From: Nitrospira sp.
Lineage (GTDB): Bacteria; Nitrospirota; Nitrospiria; Nitrospirales; Nitrospiraceae
Assembly (NCBI GenBank): GCA_020853775.1
Contig: JADYYH010000078.1
Location: forward strand, 18,488 to 82,487
Reading direction: 5' to 3'
DNA: 64,000 bases
In this document: positions 50,151 through 59,443 of the stretch, one piece after another
Layout of the letters: every line of letters begins with the position of its first letter
How positions within the stretch are numbered: the first letter of the stretch is position 1
The notes under the pieces: generated by a model
The model's input: only the letters and a program-made list of their open reading frames with translations
The model's database searches: none
Told to the model about the DNA's origin: nothing
Program-made: the position numbers and the translations under genes

Positions 50151-51178
50151 TTGCGGGACGATCCTTCCTTGTCGGCTTTCAGGGGTTCCACGAACCCGTA
50201 ATCTGCCAACGTGCGTTTCGCACGATCACCGGATGACGCCGTGGGAGACTCGAGGCCGTTGACCTCGGCGGCATTCGAATCCTGGTAGGGGACGAGAATC
50301 AAATGGTTCACGCGATCGATGCCAAGATCCGATGGCCCTGGCAGATATTCCGCGATGACTTGGAATTTATTGTTCGGCAGCATGCGCCAGATTTTGCCTT
50401 TGGTGGCGTCGGACACATACATGCTCCCCCAGCGGTCAAAATCGACTCCGCTGAGGTTTTGAAATCGTCCAGTGAAAAATCCGTTGGAGGCCAGTTCGGT
50501 CAGCGCTCCTTCCGGAGTAATGTCGAAAATTTTGCCGGTATCATAACTCACCACGACGATATGTCCGGTCTTGGGGTGCACGGCCACTCCTGACGGGCCT
50601 GCTAAGTGCGCTCCGGACAGATAGAGAGACAGGGTCAGGGGTGTAGTAAGATCCACACGATAAATCGCATTGCCCCCTTGATCGGCGAGGTACAGATGCC
50701 CCTGCCCGTCGGCCGCCACATCCACGAGCGACTGGGTGGTCTTGCCGTCGGCGGGTCGGGGAAGCACGACCGTCGCGAGCGGTTTCCCTGTGTTCTTGTC
50801 GAACGCGCGCAGGGTGTCGACATCGGTGACATAGAGCACGTGATCGACGATGGCCATGCCTTTGGGGGCATGGAGGGTGACGTCGCCGCGGCCGCCTTCG
50901 ATGAATTTGAAGGCCGTAATGCGCCCGTCGTCGCTCAATTTCGTAATGAAGCCGTTATTGTCCCGGGCGTTGGTTTCCCCATTGATGTTCGAAATGAAAT
51001 AAGACCTCGACGGGGGATCGGCCAGAAAGCTGCGCGGCGATTCTAATCCGCTGACTTGCAGTGCCCATGCCCATGAGGACGCAAGCAGCATTCCCATGGC
51101 GCCCGCAAACGCCAATCCAAGCTTGCGACGGCGTTTCGGCCGATCAGGGAGAAAAGAAAAGCTGGTCATGGGAAGCAT
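50147..51178 (-). CDS. Exported NHL/SMP-30-like beta-propeller protein
   Basis: A 343-residue protein with a basic N-terminus (DRPKRRRKLG) and a hydrophobic signal segment ending SSWAWALQ. The body shows propeller blades with DGQGHLYLADQGGNAIYRVD, HPKTGHIVVVSYDTGKIFDI and DRWGSMYVSDATKGKIWRM, typical of NHL/SMP-30/gluconolaconase-like six-bladed folds. ATG 51178 or 51169 may be the start, and no clear ribosome site helps. It is coupled to the Cys/His-rich gene. Substrate or partner is unknown. Confidence 0.72.
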   Translation of the reverse strand: MLPMTSFSFLPDRPKRRRKLGLAFAGAMGMLLASSWAWALQVSGLESPRSFLADPPSRSYFISNINGETNARDNNGFITKLSDDGRITAFKFIEGGRGDVTLHAPKGMAIVDHVLYVTDVDTLRAFDKNTGKPLATVVLPRPADGKTTQSLVDVAADGQGHLYLADQGGNAIYRVDLTTPLTLSLYLSGAHLAGPSGVAVHPKTGHIVVVSYDTGKIFDITPEGALTELASNGFFTGRFQNLSGVDFDRWGSMYVSDATKGKIWRMLPNNKFQVIAEYLPGPSDLGIDRVNHLILVPYQDSNAAEVNGLESPTASSGDRAKRTLADYGFVEPLKADKEGSSRK

Positions 51179-51432
51179 GAACGAAGACGTCGCCCAGATT
51201 GTCCTGGTGCATCGTAGCCAAGGGTCTCGGAGACTGTCAAGGAAGCATCGAAATCGGATGCGAAACGAGACGCGAAGGTCGGGCGGTCGAGCGGCCGGAC
51301 CATCCGGCGAGGCCCCTGTTGTATCGAGGGCTTCCATCGGAAGCCTCCCGCCGCCTCCAGCGTTGACTTGTTGAAAAATTGCCTGCTATGGTGCCCTCAC
51401 TTTTCGCTTCTATTCAGGCCAGGGAGGATATT

Positions 51433-52293
51433 GTGGCGGCACGAATTATCGACGGGAAAGCATTGGCGCAACAGGTGCGTGACCGGTTGGCGGTGGAGTC
51501 TGCGGCGGTCCTGGCAAAAACGGGCACCAAGCCGGGTCTTGCCACGATTCTCGTAGGTGACAATCCGGCGTCGCATCAGTATGTAAAGAGCAAACAAAAG
51601 GCCTGCGATGCCGCGGGTATCTATATCGACGATTATAAATTGCCTGCGTCCACCACGCAGGCCGATTTGTTGGCTCTCATTGAGAAGAAGAATGCGGACC
51701 CGAAGGTCCATGGAATTTTGGTCCAGTTGCCGCTTCCCAAGCACATCGACAGCCGGGTGGTGCTGGAAGCGGTGTCGCCGGCCAAGGATGCCGATGGGTT
51801 CCACCCGTACAACTTCGGACGGTTGGTCGAGGGAAATCCGGTATTCGAAGCCTGTACGCCCAAGGGTGTGATCAAGATGATCGAGTCCACCGGCGTCGGT
51901 ATCGAAGGTAAACGCGCAGTCGTGTTGGGACGCAGCAATATCGTGGGGAAACCGTTGGCCCTCATGCTGTTGCAGCGCAACGCCACCGTCACGATTTGCC
52001 ACTCCAAGACCAAGGATCTGGCAGCGGTCTGCCGGGAGGCGGAATTACTGCTGGTGGCGATCGGCAAGGCCAAGTTCGTCACGGCCGACATGGTCAGGGA
52101 AGGGGCGGTCGTGATCGATGTGGGCACCAACCGCTGGACAGACGGGAAACTTTGCGGCGATGTCGATTATGAGCCGGTCAGCCAAAAGGCCGGGTGGATC
52201 AGCCCGGTGCCGGGCGGCGTCGGGCCGATGACGATTGCGATGTTGCTCGACAATACCGTTGAATCTGCTAAGAGAATGGCAGGGATGAAATAG
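51433..52293 (+). CDS. folD: Bifunctional methylene-THF dehydrogenase/cyclohydrolase
   Basis: FolD interconverts 5,10-methylene-, methenyl- and 10-formyl-tetrahydrofolate. The 286-residue protein has the first-domain motif VGDNPASHQYVKSKQKACDA and the Lys of the active site in that segment. GILVQLPLP, VSPAKDADGFHP, GRSNIVGKPLALML and PVPGGVGPMTIAMLL also appear. GTG 51433 is the start, with AGGGAGG seven bases upstream; an earlier ATG at 51379 would add unconserved residues. metF and panB follow on the same strand. Confidence 0.96.
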   Translation: MAARIIDGKALAQQVRDRLAVESAAVLAKTGTKPGLATILVGDNPASHQYVKSKQKACDAAGIYIDDYKLPASTTQADLLALIEKKNADPKVHGILVQLPLPKHIDSRVVLEAVSPAKDADGFHPYNFGRLVEGNPVFEACTPKGVIKMIESTGVGIEGKRAVVLGRSNIVGKPLALMLLQRNATVTICHSKTKDLAAVCREAELLLVAIGKAKFVTADMVREGAVVIDVGTNRWTDGKLCGDVDYEPVSQKAGWISPVPGGVGPMTIAMLLDNTVESAKRMAGMK

Positions 52294-52453
52294 GTCGATC
52301 GGGACGCCTCCGTTGCTCGCAGACCGCGCACGATCGGAATGTGCTCAGTCGATGCGCGCACTCGGGACATCCCGATCCGCCCTCTTTCAAATGGGGTAGG
52401 ATGAGGATGGGCCGGAGGATAGGGAGAACACAAACCATGCAGGGAAAATCTCG

Positions 52454-53344
52454 ATGAGCCGGGAGCCGCGGCGACTCAAGGATGTGTTGGCGCAGGGGCA
52501 GTTTGCCGTCACGGTGGAATATAACCCGCCGAAGGGCACGAACCTCACCCACGTGGTCGAGAGCGCAAAGTCGCTGGTCGGTCGTGTGCACGGGGTCAAT
52601 GTCACGGACAATACGGCGGCAATCGTGCGAGCCGGGTCACTGCCTGTGTGCCGGATCTTGTATGAACTGGGCCATGATCCGGTGATGCAGTTGACCTGCC
52701 GTGATCGTAACCGCATCGCGATGCAGTCAGACCTCATGGGCGCCCACATGTTGGGCATCCGGAACATTCTCTGTTTGACCGGAGACTATCCCACAGTCGG
52801 GGACCATAAAGATGCGAAGCCGGTGTATGACCTGGATTCCGTCCAAGTCATGCAGTTAGTGACCGGGCTGAATAGCGGCAAAGATTACGCGGGCAACAAG
52901 CTCGATGGGGCCACCGACTTTACGATCGGCGGGGCGGTCACGCCGGAAGCGGATCCGCTGGGACCGATGCTGGTCAAGTTTGAGGTCAAGGTGCGTGCCG
53001 GCGCCCAGTTCTTCCAGACCCAGGCGATTTATCAGCCGGAACAATTCAAGACGTTCATGGATGCCGTGCGTCCGTTCAAGGTGAAGGTGCTCGCGGGGAT
53101 TCTGTTGCTGCGCAATGCCAAGATGGCGGAGTTCATGAACGCCAATATCCCTGGTGTCTGCGTGCCACAGGAGATGATCGACGAAATGCGCGCCGCCGGT
53201 GATAAGCGCGCGCTCGATGCGGGCGTGGAGATTGCGGTGCGGACCATTAAGGCGGTCCGTCCGTATTGCGACGGGGTCCACATCATGGCCATCAAATCCA
53301 CGGAACGATTGCCGGAAATCCTCACGAAAGCCGAGCTCGGGTGA
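52454..53344 (+). CDS. metF: Methylenetetrahydrofolate reductase
   Basis: A 296-residue MTHFR-family flavoprotein that reduces methylene-THF to methyl-THF. It shows FAVTVEYNPPKGTN with the catalytic Glu, GVNVTDNTAA, LTCRDRNR, ILCLTGDYP and GAQFFQTQAIY. The ATG at 52454 follows a GGGAAAATC stretch; a tiny six-codon frame beginning at 52438 overlaps the start. The stop overlaps the panB start (TGATG). Together with folD it forms a one-carbon block. Confidence 0.92.
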   Translation: MSREPRRLKDVLAQGQFAVTVEYNPPKGTNLTHVVESAKSLVGRVHGVNVTDNTAAIVRAGSLPVCRILYELGHDPVMQLTCRDRNRIAMQSDLMGAHMLGIRNILCLTGDYPTVGDHKDAKPVYDLDSVQVMQLVTGLNSGKDYAGNKLDGATDFTIGGAVTPEADPLGPMLVKFEVKVRAGAQFFQTQAIYQPEQFKTFMDAVRPFKVKVLAGILLLRNAKMAEFMNANIPGVCVPQEMIDEMRAAGDKRALDAGVEIAVRTIKAVRPYCDGVHIMAIKSTERLPEILTKAELG

Positions 53345-54132
53345 TGACGGTCCCGGACTTGCAGAAGTGCAAGCGCGACGGACGCAAGATTACGGTAGTG
53401 ACGGCCTATGATGCGCTGTTCGCGCGCATCGTTGAGCAGGCAGGGATCGACGTCATTCTGGTGGGCGATTCGCTGGGCGTGGTCGTGCAAGGGAAGCCGA
53501 ACACGCTCTCGGTGACGATGGAGGAGATGCTGTACCACACCAGGCTGGTGGCGGCAGCCGCCCAGCGCTCATTGGTCATCGGCGACATGCCGTTTCTCTC
53601 GTATCAGGTGAGCCAGGAAGAAGCGGTTCGCAATGCTGGGCGGTTTCTCCAGGTCGGTGCCCATGCGGTGAAACTGGAAGGGGGCGCGGCGGTAGCGGAT
53701 CGTGTGACGGCGATGGCGAAGGTCGGTATTCCTGTGATCGGGCATCTCGGGATGATGCCGCAATCGGTCCAGCAATATGGTGGGTACCGGGTACAGGGCA
53801 AGGGGAAAGACCGCGCGCACCAGTTGCTGGAGGATGCCCGGGCGCTCGAAGCGGCCGGTGCCGCCGGCATCGTACTGGAAGCAATTCCTGCGGGATTGGC
53901 GAAGACGGTCACCGAAGCCCTCACGATTCCCACCATCGGGATCGGCGCGGGCCCGCACTGCGACGGGCAAGTGCTGGTGCTGTACGATCTGTTGGGGCTG
54001 TTTGACGAATTCGTGCCGAAGTTTGTGAAGCCGTACGGGCAGCTCAAGGTCGATGCGCTGCAGGCTCTTCGTCGGTACAAGGACGAGGTGGAGAAAGGGG
54101 TATTCCCCTCCGATTCCGAAAGCTACCACTGA
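53344..54132 (+). CDS. panB: 3-methyl-2-oxobutanoate hydroxymethyltransferase
   Basis: PanB transfers a hydroxymethyl group from methylene-THF to ketoisovalerate, the first step of pantothenate synthesis. The 262-residue protein has VTAYDALFAR, the metal and substrate motif VGDSLGVVVQG, GDMPFLSYQ, KLEGGAAV and GHLGMMPQSV. Its start overlaps the metF stop by one base. Use of methylene-THF explains its place beside folD and metF. Confidence 0.96.
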   Translation: MTVPDLQKCKRDGRKITVVTAYDALFARIVEQAGIDVILVGDSLGVVVQGKPNTLSVTMEEMLYHTRLVAAAAQRSLVIGDMPFLSYQVSQEEAVRNAGRFLQVGAHAVKLEGGAAVADRVTAMAKVGIPVIGHLGMMPQSVQQYGGYRVQGKGKDRAHQLLEDARALEAAGAAGIVLEAIPAGLAKTVTEALTIPTIGIGAGPHCDGQVLVLYDLLGLFDEFVPKFVKPYGQLKVDALQALRRYKDEVEKGVFPSDSESYH

Positions 54133-54663
54133 TCAGTCCTCGCACCTCCCTTTTTCAACGGTCACCAGTCTTCCGCGTTCCTCCGAGAGCGTGAACAGGA
54201 TGTGCGTGCCCGCTCCTCTCTGATTCAACCAATGCGTCAACTGTTCGGCGACCGCGGCGGTGTCCAAGCCCATGTAATGATCGGGGCCCTGCCGCAGGCG
54301 GGCGAGCGCCCGTGACACGAGGTTTCGTGTCGCCTGTTCGTCACCCAGCTCGCGCTTGAGGTTGGCGGCGGCGCATTGAATGAGGGCCTGAAAGAAATTT
54401 CCGGCCGGCGTCCTGCGCCCGTACGCATGCCAGAAGGCCTCAAACACTTCGTGCGCCTCCCACCAATAGGTCCAGTTGTACAGATCGATGCCGTAGAGAT
54501 AGTCCTCGGAGGTCATCCATTGTTCCAACTCAAACGGGCGGGGCTGAGGTTCGGGCTGTGCGAACGAATGGCCCTCAGGATGGCGGCGAGGATGTGGGGT
54601 TTGGCCTGGAAGGAAGCGGTAGGCGGGTAGGCTCCTGTTGGTATACCGCGGCCACTCGGCCAT
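54133..54663 (-). CDS. DUF309 family protein
   Basis: A 176-residue protein with the DUF309 helical core: YLYGIDLYNWTYWWEAHEVFEAFWHAYGR and QALIQCAAANLKRELGDEQATRNL. The conserved WEAHE-x3-FW motif suggests a metal or active site, but no activity is established. It starts at the ATG ending at 54663, 10 bp after the phosphatase gene; a GTG at 54699 would overlap that gene. Convergent with panB. Confidence 0.85.
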   Translation of the reverse strand: MAEWPRYTNRSLPAYRFLPGQTPHPRRHPEGHSFAQPEPQPRPFELEQWMTSEDYLYGIDLYNWTYWWEAHEVFEAFWHAYGRRTPAGNFFQALIQCAAANLKRELGDEQATRNLVSRALARLRQGPDHYMGLDTAAVAEQLTHWLNQRGAGTHILFTLSEERGRLVTVEKGRCED

Positions 54664-54673
54664 AGCCGGCCGG

Positions 54674-55492
54674 TTACCCTCGGGCACGAGTCTCCTCACA
54701 CGCGACCTGAAAAATCTTCCGATCTTCCAGGCGCACCGCCGTCAGTTGTCTGCCGTACACGCAGCCGCTATCCAGCGCCAATATGTTCGGCGTCACCCTC
54801 AAGCCCATGGCGGCCCAATGTCCAAACACAATCGTGGCCGTGCTGCTGCGCCGCTGGGATAGGTCGAACCAGGGGTGGAACCCGTCAGGTGTCCGATCGG
54901 GCGGACCTGAGAAGGAAGATTCCATCACGCCTTCATTAGAGCAGGTTCTCAAGCGGGTCAGCACTTTGATGAGGGTTGCGACTCGAACCGGGCCTGTGAG
55001 GTCAGGTCGCCATTGCAAAGAAGCGCTCGGGTGGAGCGCTCGCAAGGTTGTGACAAATTGGTCCCCTCGTATTGCTGTGTGGGCCTCGGCGGCCAATTCC
55101 TCGGCCTGTGCGACAGTCCAGGCAGGCAGCAGTCCCGCATGAACCAACAGATAGTCGCCTTCCCGATACAGCAGCGGTTGCTGGCGTAACCACTGCATCA
55201 GTTCCTGGCAGTCCGGCGCCTCCAAAATCGGCGTGAGGGTGTCGCTGGGTCGAGGAGGTGTCAGCCCGGCGGCCACGGCGAGCAGGAAGATATCGTGATT
55301 GCCGAGCACCGTGAGAGCGGCAGGACCGAGATCCCGAATGTAGCGTAGTACATGGAGAGAGTCGGGGCCCCGGTTGACGAGATCGCCGACAAACCAGAGC
55401 CGGTCCTGCTTCGGATCAAAGTGAATCGTCCTCGTGAGTTGCGTGAGGGATGTGAAGCAGCCCTGCACGTCACCGATTGCATAAGTAGCCAT
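54674..55492 (-). CDS. apaH: Symmetrical bis(5'-nucleosyl)-tetraphosphatase, ApaH family
   Basis: A 272-residue metallophosphatase that hydrolyses Ap4A to ADP. The metal motifs are all present: YAIGDVQGCF, FVGDLVNRGPDS, VLGNHDIFLL, LVHAGLLP and VFGHWAAMGL. Length fits ApaH. The start is ATG ending at 55492, since the family begins at ATYAIGD; an upstream start would add 13 unconserved residues. It lies between DUF309 and the hybrid kinase operon. Confidence 0.94.
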   Translation of the reverse strand: MATYAIGDVQGCFTSLTQLTRTIHFDPKQDRLWFVGDLVNRGPDSLHVLRYIRDLGPAALTVLGNHDIFLLAVAAGLTPPRPSDTLTPILEAPDCQELMQWLRQQPLLYREGDYLLVHAGLLPAWTVAQAEELAAEAHTAIRGDQFVTTLRALHPSASLQWRPDLTGPVRVATLIKVLTRLRTCSNEGVMESSFSGPPDRTPDGFHPWFDLSQRRSSTATIVFGHWAAMGLRVTPNILALDSGCVYGRQLTAVRLEDRKIFQVACEETRARG

Positions 55493-55558
55493 GGGCTCGC
55501 CAAGACTAGCGTGGACCGGCGTGGTTCGCAAGTCACGAACGGATTTGCGGGCGACGGC

Positions 55559-58459
55559 TCAAGCGGCTGTACGCTGCAAGAGCTCGCTGGTCATTGCGGC
55601 GCAGGCGGCCTGATGGGTGTCCGTGAGCTGCGCCAGCAGGCCGGGAGCACGGTCGAGGTTGGCGAGGCGTCCCAAGTGTTCCAATTCTTTGCAGTGGGCC
55701 GCCGTGGCTAAGGCGCCGAGTTGCGCGCTGCTGGACTTTAACCGATGCGCCGCCTTGGTCAGGGCCGCCGCGTCTTGGGTCTGGACGGCCGTGCGAATCT
55801 CCTCCACCAAAGTGCGGGAATCGTTGAGATAGGTCGTCAGCACTTTCGCCAGAATATCGGGACGCCCCGGCCGCTGAAGTGCCAGGATCGCGTCCCAGGC
55901 CGTCTTGTCAATCTCGGCAGGGGCAGGCGGCGGCTGATCGGATGGCGAATGGTCCGGGCCGGCCGCAGGGGGGGCGGCTGGCAACGTTGGTTGAGCCGCC
56001 GTCTGTACGGTCAGCCATTGCGTCAACATCTCGCTCAGTTGTGCCATGGTGAAGGGTTTCGCCAGATAATCGTCCATCCCCGCGGCCAGGCACCGCGAAC
56101 GATCACCTTCCATCGCATTGGCGGTGAGGGCAATGATGGGGACGTGACGATGGTCTCCGGATTCCCGTTCCTGCTGTCGGATCCTGGCGGTGGCGGTGAA
56201 GCCGTCCATCTCCGGCATCTGGCAATCCATGAGAACGAGGTCGAACCGTTCCCGCGCGACCGCCTCGACCGCGAGGCGTCCGTTTTCAACGGCCTGGGCG
56301 ACGTGTCCGAGCATGTCCAACATGCCGAGGGCGACCTCCCGGTTGACGGGGGTGTCTTCGACCAGTAGAAGCCGGGCGGCTTGAAACGGGATCGGACCGG
56401 AGGCTGCGGGAACCGGAGTCGGCGGTTCAACGGGCGCGCGATGCCTGGTTTGGAGCAGGCCAAGGAGAGCCTGGCGAAGCAGGGTGTTCCGAACGGGTTT
56501 GGTCACCCATGCGTCCAGATCGGGAGTGCCGGGTGCAGTGGCGTCATACCCCACCGAGGTCAGCATCAAGAGCGGCAAGCCGGTGAGGCGTGGATTAGTT
56601 CGAATGGCTTTGGCCAGCTCCAGCCCGTCCATGTCCGGCATATGCAGATCGAGAATCGCCAGGTCGAACGGTGGCGGCGAGTCGGGGCTGGTGCCGAGCA
56701 CGACCAAGGCTTCTTGTGCCGACGCGGCCAAGGTCGGAAGCGCGCCCCAGGTGCGGAGATGTTCATGCAGGATTTCGCGGTTAGCGGGCGTGTCATCCAC
56801 GACCAGGATTCGTTTCTTGACCAAGGCCTGGTCAGAAGCCTCTTCCTGCCCTGGAACCACGGCTGGTTGCCGCTCAAAAACGGCGGTGAACCAAAAGGTA
56901 GAGCCCTGGCCAACCTGGCTGTCCACGCCGATCTGCCCTTGCATGAGGGCGACGAGTTCCTTGACGATCGTGAGGCCGAGTCCCGTGCCGCCGAAGCGCC
57001 TGGTCGTGGTGCCGTCCGCTTGGGAGAAGGCCTCGAAAATGCGCTGATGGGCTTCAGCCGGAATGCCGACGCCGGAATCCTTCACCTCGAATCGAAGGGT
57101 GATGGTCGTGGCCGTCTCAGCCACCGCGTAGACGCGGACGTTGATCTCTCCCTTCGCCGTAAACTTCAAGGCGTTACTGATCAGATTGAGCAACGCCTGG
57201 CGAAGGCGGATGGGGTCGCCGCGGAGGGCGTGCGTAAAGGGGGCGAGCAGGTGATAGGTCAGCTCGATCTGTTTCCGCTGGGCGGGGCCTGCAAACAGCT
57301 CTATAGCGTTTCCCACGGTCTCTTGCAGATCAAAATCCACCCGCTCCAGTTGGAGCTTGCCCGCTTCGATTTTGGAGAAGTCGAGAATGTCGTTGATGAT
57401 CGCCAGCAGCGCTTCGCCTGATTGTTGAATGGTCCGGGTCAGGTGGCGCTGACGGGTGTCGAGGGTCGTCGTCAGCAAGAGCTCGGTCATGCCCAGGACG
57501 CCGTTCATGGGCGTCCGGATCTCATGGCTCATGTTCGCTAAAAATTGCGATTTCACCCGGCTGGCTGCCTGCGCTTCGGTGGCCAGCCGCTGAGCTTCTT
57601 GCGACGCCAGTTCCAGTTGCTTCGTGCGCTGAGCCACTTTGTCTTCCAAGCTCTGTTGGTATTCCTGCACCTGCCCCTGTGACATCCGCAGGCGGCTGGT
57701 CATTCGGTTGAACGCGTCCGCCAGCCGGTCCACCTCATCAGGGGCGCCTGCGGCGACATCCACATCCAACCGTCCTTCCGCAATGTGTCCTGCCGCTTCC
57801 ACCAAGGCCAGAATGGGTTGGGTGATGCTTCGCGTCAGAATCAAAGACATGGAAAGTCCCACCACCAGGACGGCTCCGATCACGAGCCCCGTGATGAGGA
57901 CAAATTGCTGGAGGTTCTTTCGTAACCGGTCCTGGCTCAGGCCGAGCTGAATATAGCCGATGACGGCGCCCGGGGGTGACGCCGCATTCGACTCGAGAAA
58001 GAGTGGATCGGCGCTCGTTGCCGGGCGGCTCACAACGGGAACCAGGATATCGATATAGGATAGATGTTCCGGCTCGATGGCCACCTCCTCGAACAGCACG
58101 TCTCCTGCGGCAGGCAGGCGTGTCCTGAGCTTGGTGGGGATCGAGAGTTTGGCGCCCCAGGTTTCTTCCAGGAGCGGCTGCTGCTCTTTCCCGAGTACGG
58201 CGGCATAGGCGATATCCGGCAATGCCTGGAGTCCTCCGACCACTCGCCGCACGGCATCCTGGTTTTCCGTGTACACGGCGTATTCGCTGTTTTGCGCGAT
58301 CATGGCCGCGGTGGTGAGGCCGGTATTGACCAGATCCTGAAAACGAGTAGTGATTTCCCGGTGCACGACGAATGTCGCGATGCCGATTGCCGTCAGGACG
58401 ACGAGCCCGATGCTCAAAAGATTGAGCTTGTCTCGTAATCCCATTCCTTTCCTGATCAT
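55559..58459 (-). CDS. Hybrid sensor kinase with HAMP, two receivers and Hpt
   Basis: A 966-residue membrane kinase. Transmembrane segments at about 8-30 and 160-185 flank a periplasmic sensor region. HAMP (about 185-240) is followed by HisKA (His312 in [11 protein letters not shown]), HATPase_c ([22 protein letters not shown]), REC1 (Asp604 in [13 protein letters not shown]), REC2 (Asp745 in [12 protein letters not shown]) and Hpt (His905 in [11 protein letters not shown]). All phosphorelay residues are intact. ATG 58459 follows GAGGATAACG, 17 bp after the substrate-binding gene. It should signal the binding protein's ligand state, and no output regulator lies nearby. Confidence 0.9.
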   Translation of the reverse strand: MIRKGMGLRDKLNLLSIGLVVLTAIGIATFVVHREITTRFQDLVNTGLTTAAMIAQNSEYAVYTENQDAVRRVVGGLQALPDIAYAAVLGKEQQPLLEETWGAKLSIPTKLRTRLPAAGDVLFEEVAIEPEHLSYIDILVPVVSRPATSADPLFLESNAASPPGAVIGYIQLGLSQDRLRKNLQQFVLITGLVIGAVLVVGLSMSLILTRSITQPILALVEAAGHIAEGRLDVDVAAGAPDEVDRLADAFNRMTSRLRMSQGQVQEYQQSLEDKVAQRTKQLELASQEAQRLATEAQAASRVKSQFLANMSHEIRTPMNGVLGMTELLLTTTLDTRQRHLTRTIQQSGEALLAIINDILDFSKIEAGKLQLERVDFDLQETVGNAIELFAGPAQRKQIELTYHLLAPFTHALRGDPIRLRQALLNLISNALKFTAKGEINVRVYAVAETATTITLRFEVKDSGVGIPAEAHQRIFEAFSQADGTTTRRFGGTGLGLTIVKELVALMQGQIGVDSQVGQGSTFWFTAVFERQPAVVPGQEEASDQALVKKRILVVDDTPANREILHEHLRTWGALPTLAASAQEALVVLGTSPDSPPPFDLAILDLHMPDMDGLELAKAIRTNPRLTGLPLLMLTSVGYDATAPGTPDLDAWVTKPVRNTLLRQALLGLLQTRHRAPVEPPTPVPAASGPIPFQAARLLLVEDTPVNREVALGMLDMLGHVAQAVENGRLAVEAVARERFDLVLMDCQMPEMDGFTATARIRQQERESGDHRHVPIIALTANAMEGDRSRCLAAGMDDYLAKPFTMAQLSEMLTQWLTVQTAAQPTLPAAPPAAGPDHSPSDQPPPAPAEIDKTAWDAILALQRPGRPDILAKVLTTYLNDSRTLVEEIRTAVQTQDAAALTKAAHRLKSSSAQLGALATAAHCKELEHLGRLANLDRAPGLLAQLTDTHQAACAAMTSELLQRTAA

Positions 58460-58476
58460 CGTTATCCTCGCCGCAG

Positions 58477-59427
58477 TTATTGGACAATATGGGTGGCGCC
58501 GCGAACGACCTCCTGGGACAATTCCAGGTTCATCGCGCCTGCTGTTTTCAGATTCACCGAATAGGTCACTTTCCGCGGGTATGTCGGTGCAAGGGACGAG
58601 GCACTGGCCCCGCCGAGGATTTTCCCGGCGAGTTCCCCGCATTGATTTCCGATGTCGAGGTAATCTCGATCGAGCGCGTAGAGTGCGCCGGCCTTGACCC
58701 ACGACGTTGATAATCCCGCGAGCGGTATCTTGTTTCTGAGCGTACTCAGCAGGATGGGCTCGGCGGTTTGAGGGGTCATCACGACCGAATCCGAGATCCC
58801 CCAGAGCGCATCGACATGACGCGAGAGGTTTTCCAAGGCATCGGGAAGGGCGCGCGGCGTGTCCACCGCTTGAGTCACAAGACTCAGGCCGTTGTCTTTC
58901 GCGATGCGCAGGGCATGGCTCACCTTGGTCTGGTTTTCCTTGGGATTAAAGAGCACGCCGACGGTACTGGCGGCGGGGATGATGCGGTGAAGCCACTGCA
59001 TTTGAAGATCCAGGGGAAAGTCGAGCAAGACGACGGTGGCGTTTGAGGCGGCCTTGATGTCATCGGCCGTGACAATCATGGTTGCGATGATGGGAACCTG
59101 TCCCACGTCGCGCACAGCAGTTTGCGTGGCGGCACTTCCCAGCGTGACCACCAACCGGGCGCCGTTTTTCTTGATGTCATGGAGCGCGTCGGCAATCGAA
59201 GGCGCGCTGGATGCAGGATGGACTTCCACAGCCAGATTGATCCCTTGTTTGGTCAGCGATTGTTGAAGTCCCGCGAGCACGTCTTGATAAGGTTTTAAGT
59301 CCTGCCCGCTCAGCACCACGATCCGGCTCGATTCGGCGCGTGCCGAATCAGGGTTCGCCATGAGCCCGAGCAAGCTCAGGATCAGCGCGATTCCTAACGC
59401 CGGAATGAGGTGGATGAGTCGACGCAT
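58477..59427 (-). CDS. ABC-type substrate-binding protein (ABC_sub_bind family)
   Basis: A 316-residue periplasmic binding protein of the PF04392-like group. A signal peptide covers about residues 1-31, ending ANPDSARAE. The fold segments [46 protein letters not shown] and [22 protein letters not shown] are typical. No permease or ATPase gene accompanies it. Instead it sits between a TonB receptor and a hybrid kinase, with gaps of 16-17 bp on each side, so it is likely the periplasmic sensor of a signalling system. Ligand unknown. Confidence 0.85.
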   Translation of the reverse strand: MRRLIHLIPALGIALILSLLGLMANPDSARAESSRIVVLSGQDLKPYQDVLAGLQQSLTKQGINLAVEVHPASSAPSIADALHDIKKNGARLVVTLGSAATQTAVRDVGQVPIIATMIVTADDIKAASNATVVLLDFPLDLQMQWLHRIIPAASTVGVLFNPKENQTKVSHALRIAKDNGLSLVTQAVDTPRALPDALENLSRHVDALWGISDSVVMTPQTAEPILLSTLRNKIPLAGLSTSWVKAGALYALDRDYLDIGNQCGELAGKILGGASASSLAPTYPRKVTYSVNLKTAGAMNLELSQEVVRGATHIVQ

Positions 59428-59443
59428 TGGTGGTGCCAGGCCC

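Noticed and set aside
52297..52377. Inverted repeat between folD and metF as a terminator
   Set aside because: GATCGGGA/TCCCGATC arms are 65 bases apart and the small CGGGA-CA-TCCCG hairpin has only five pairs and a poor T-run.
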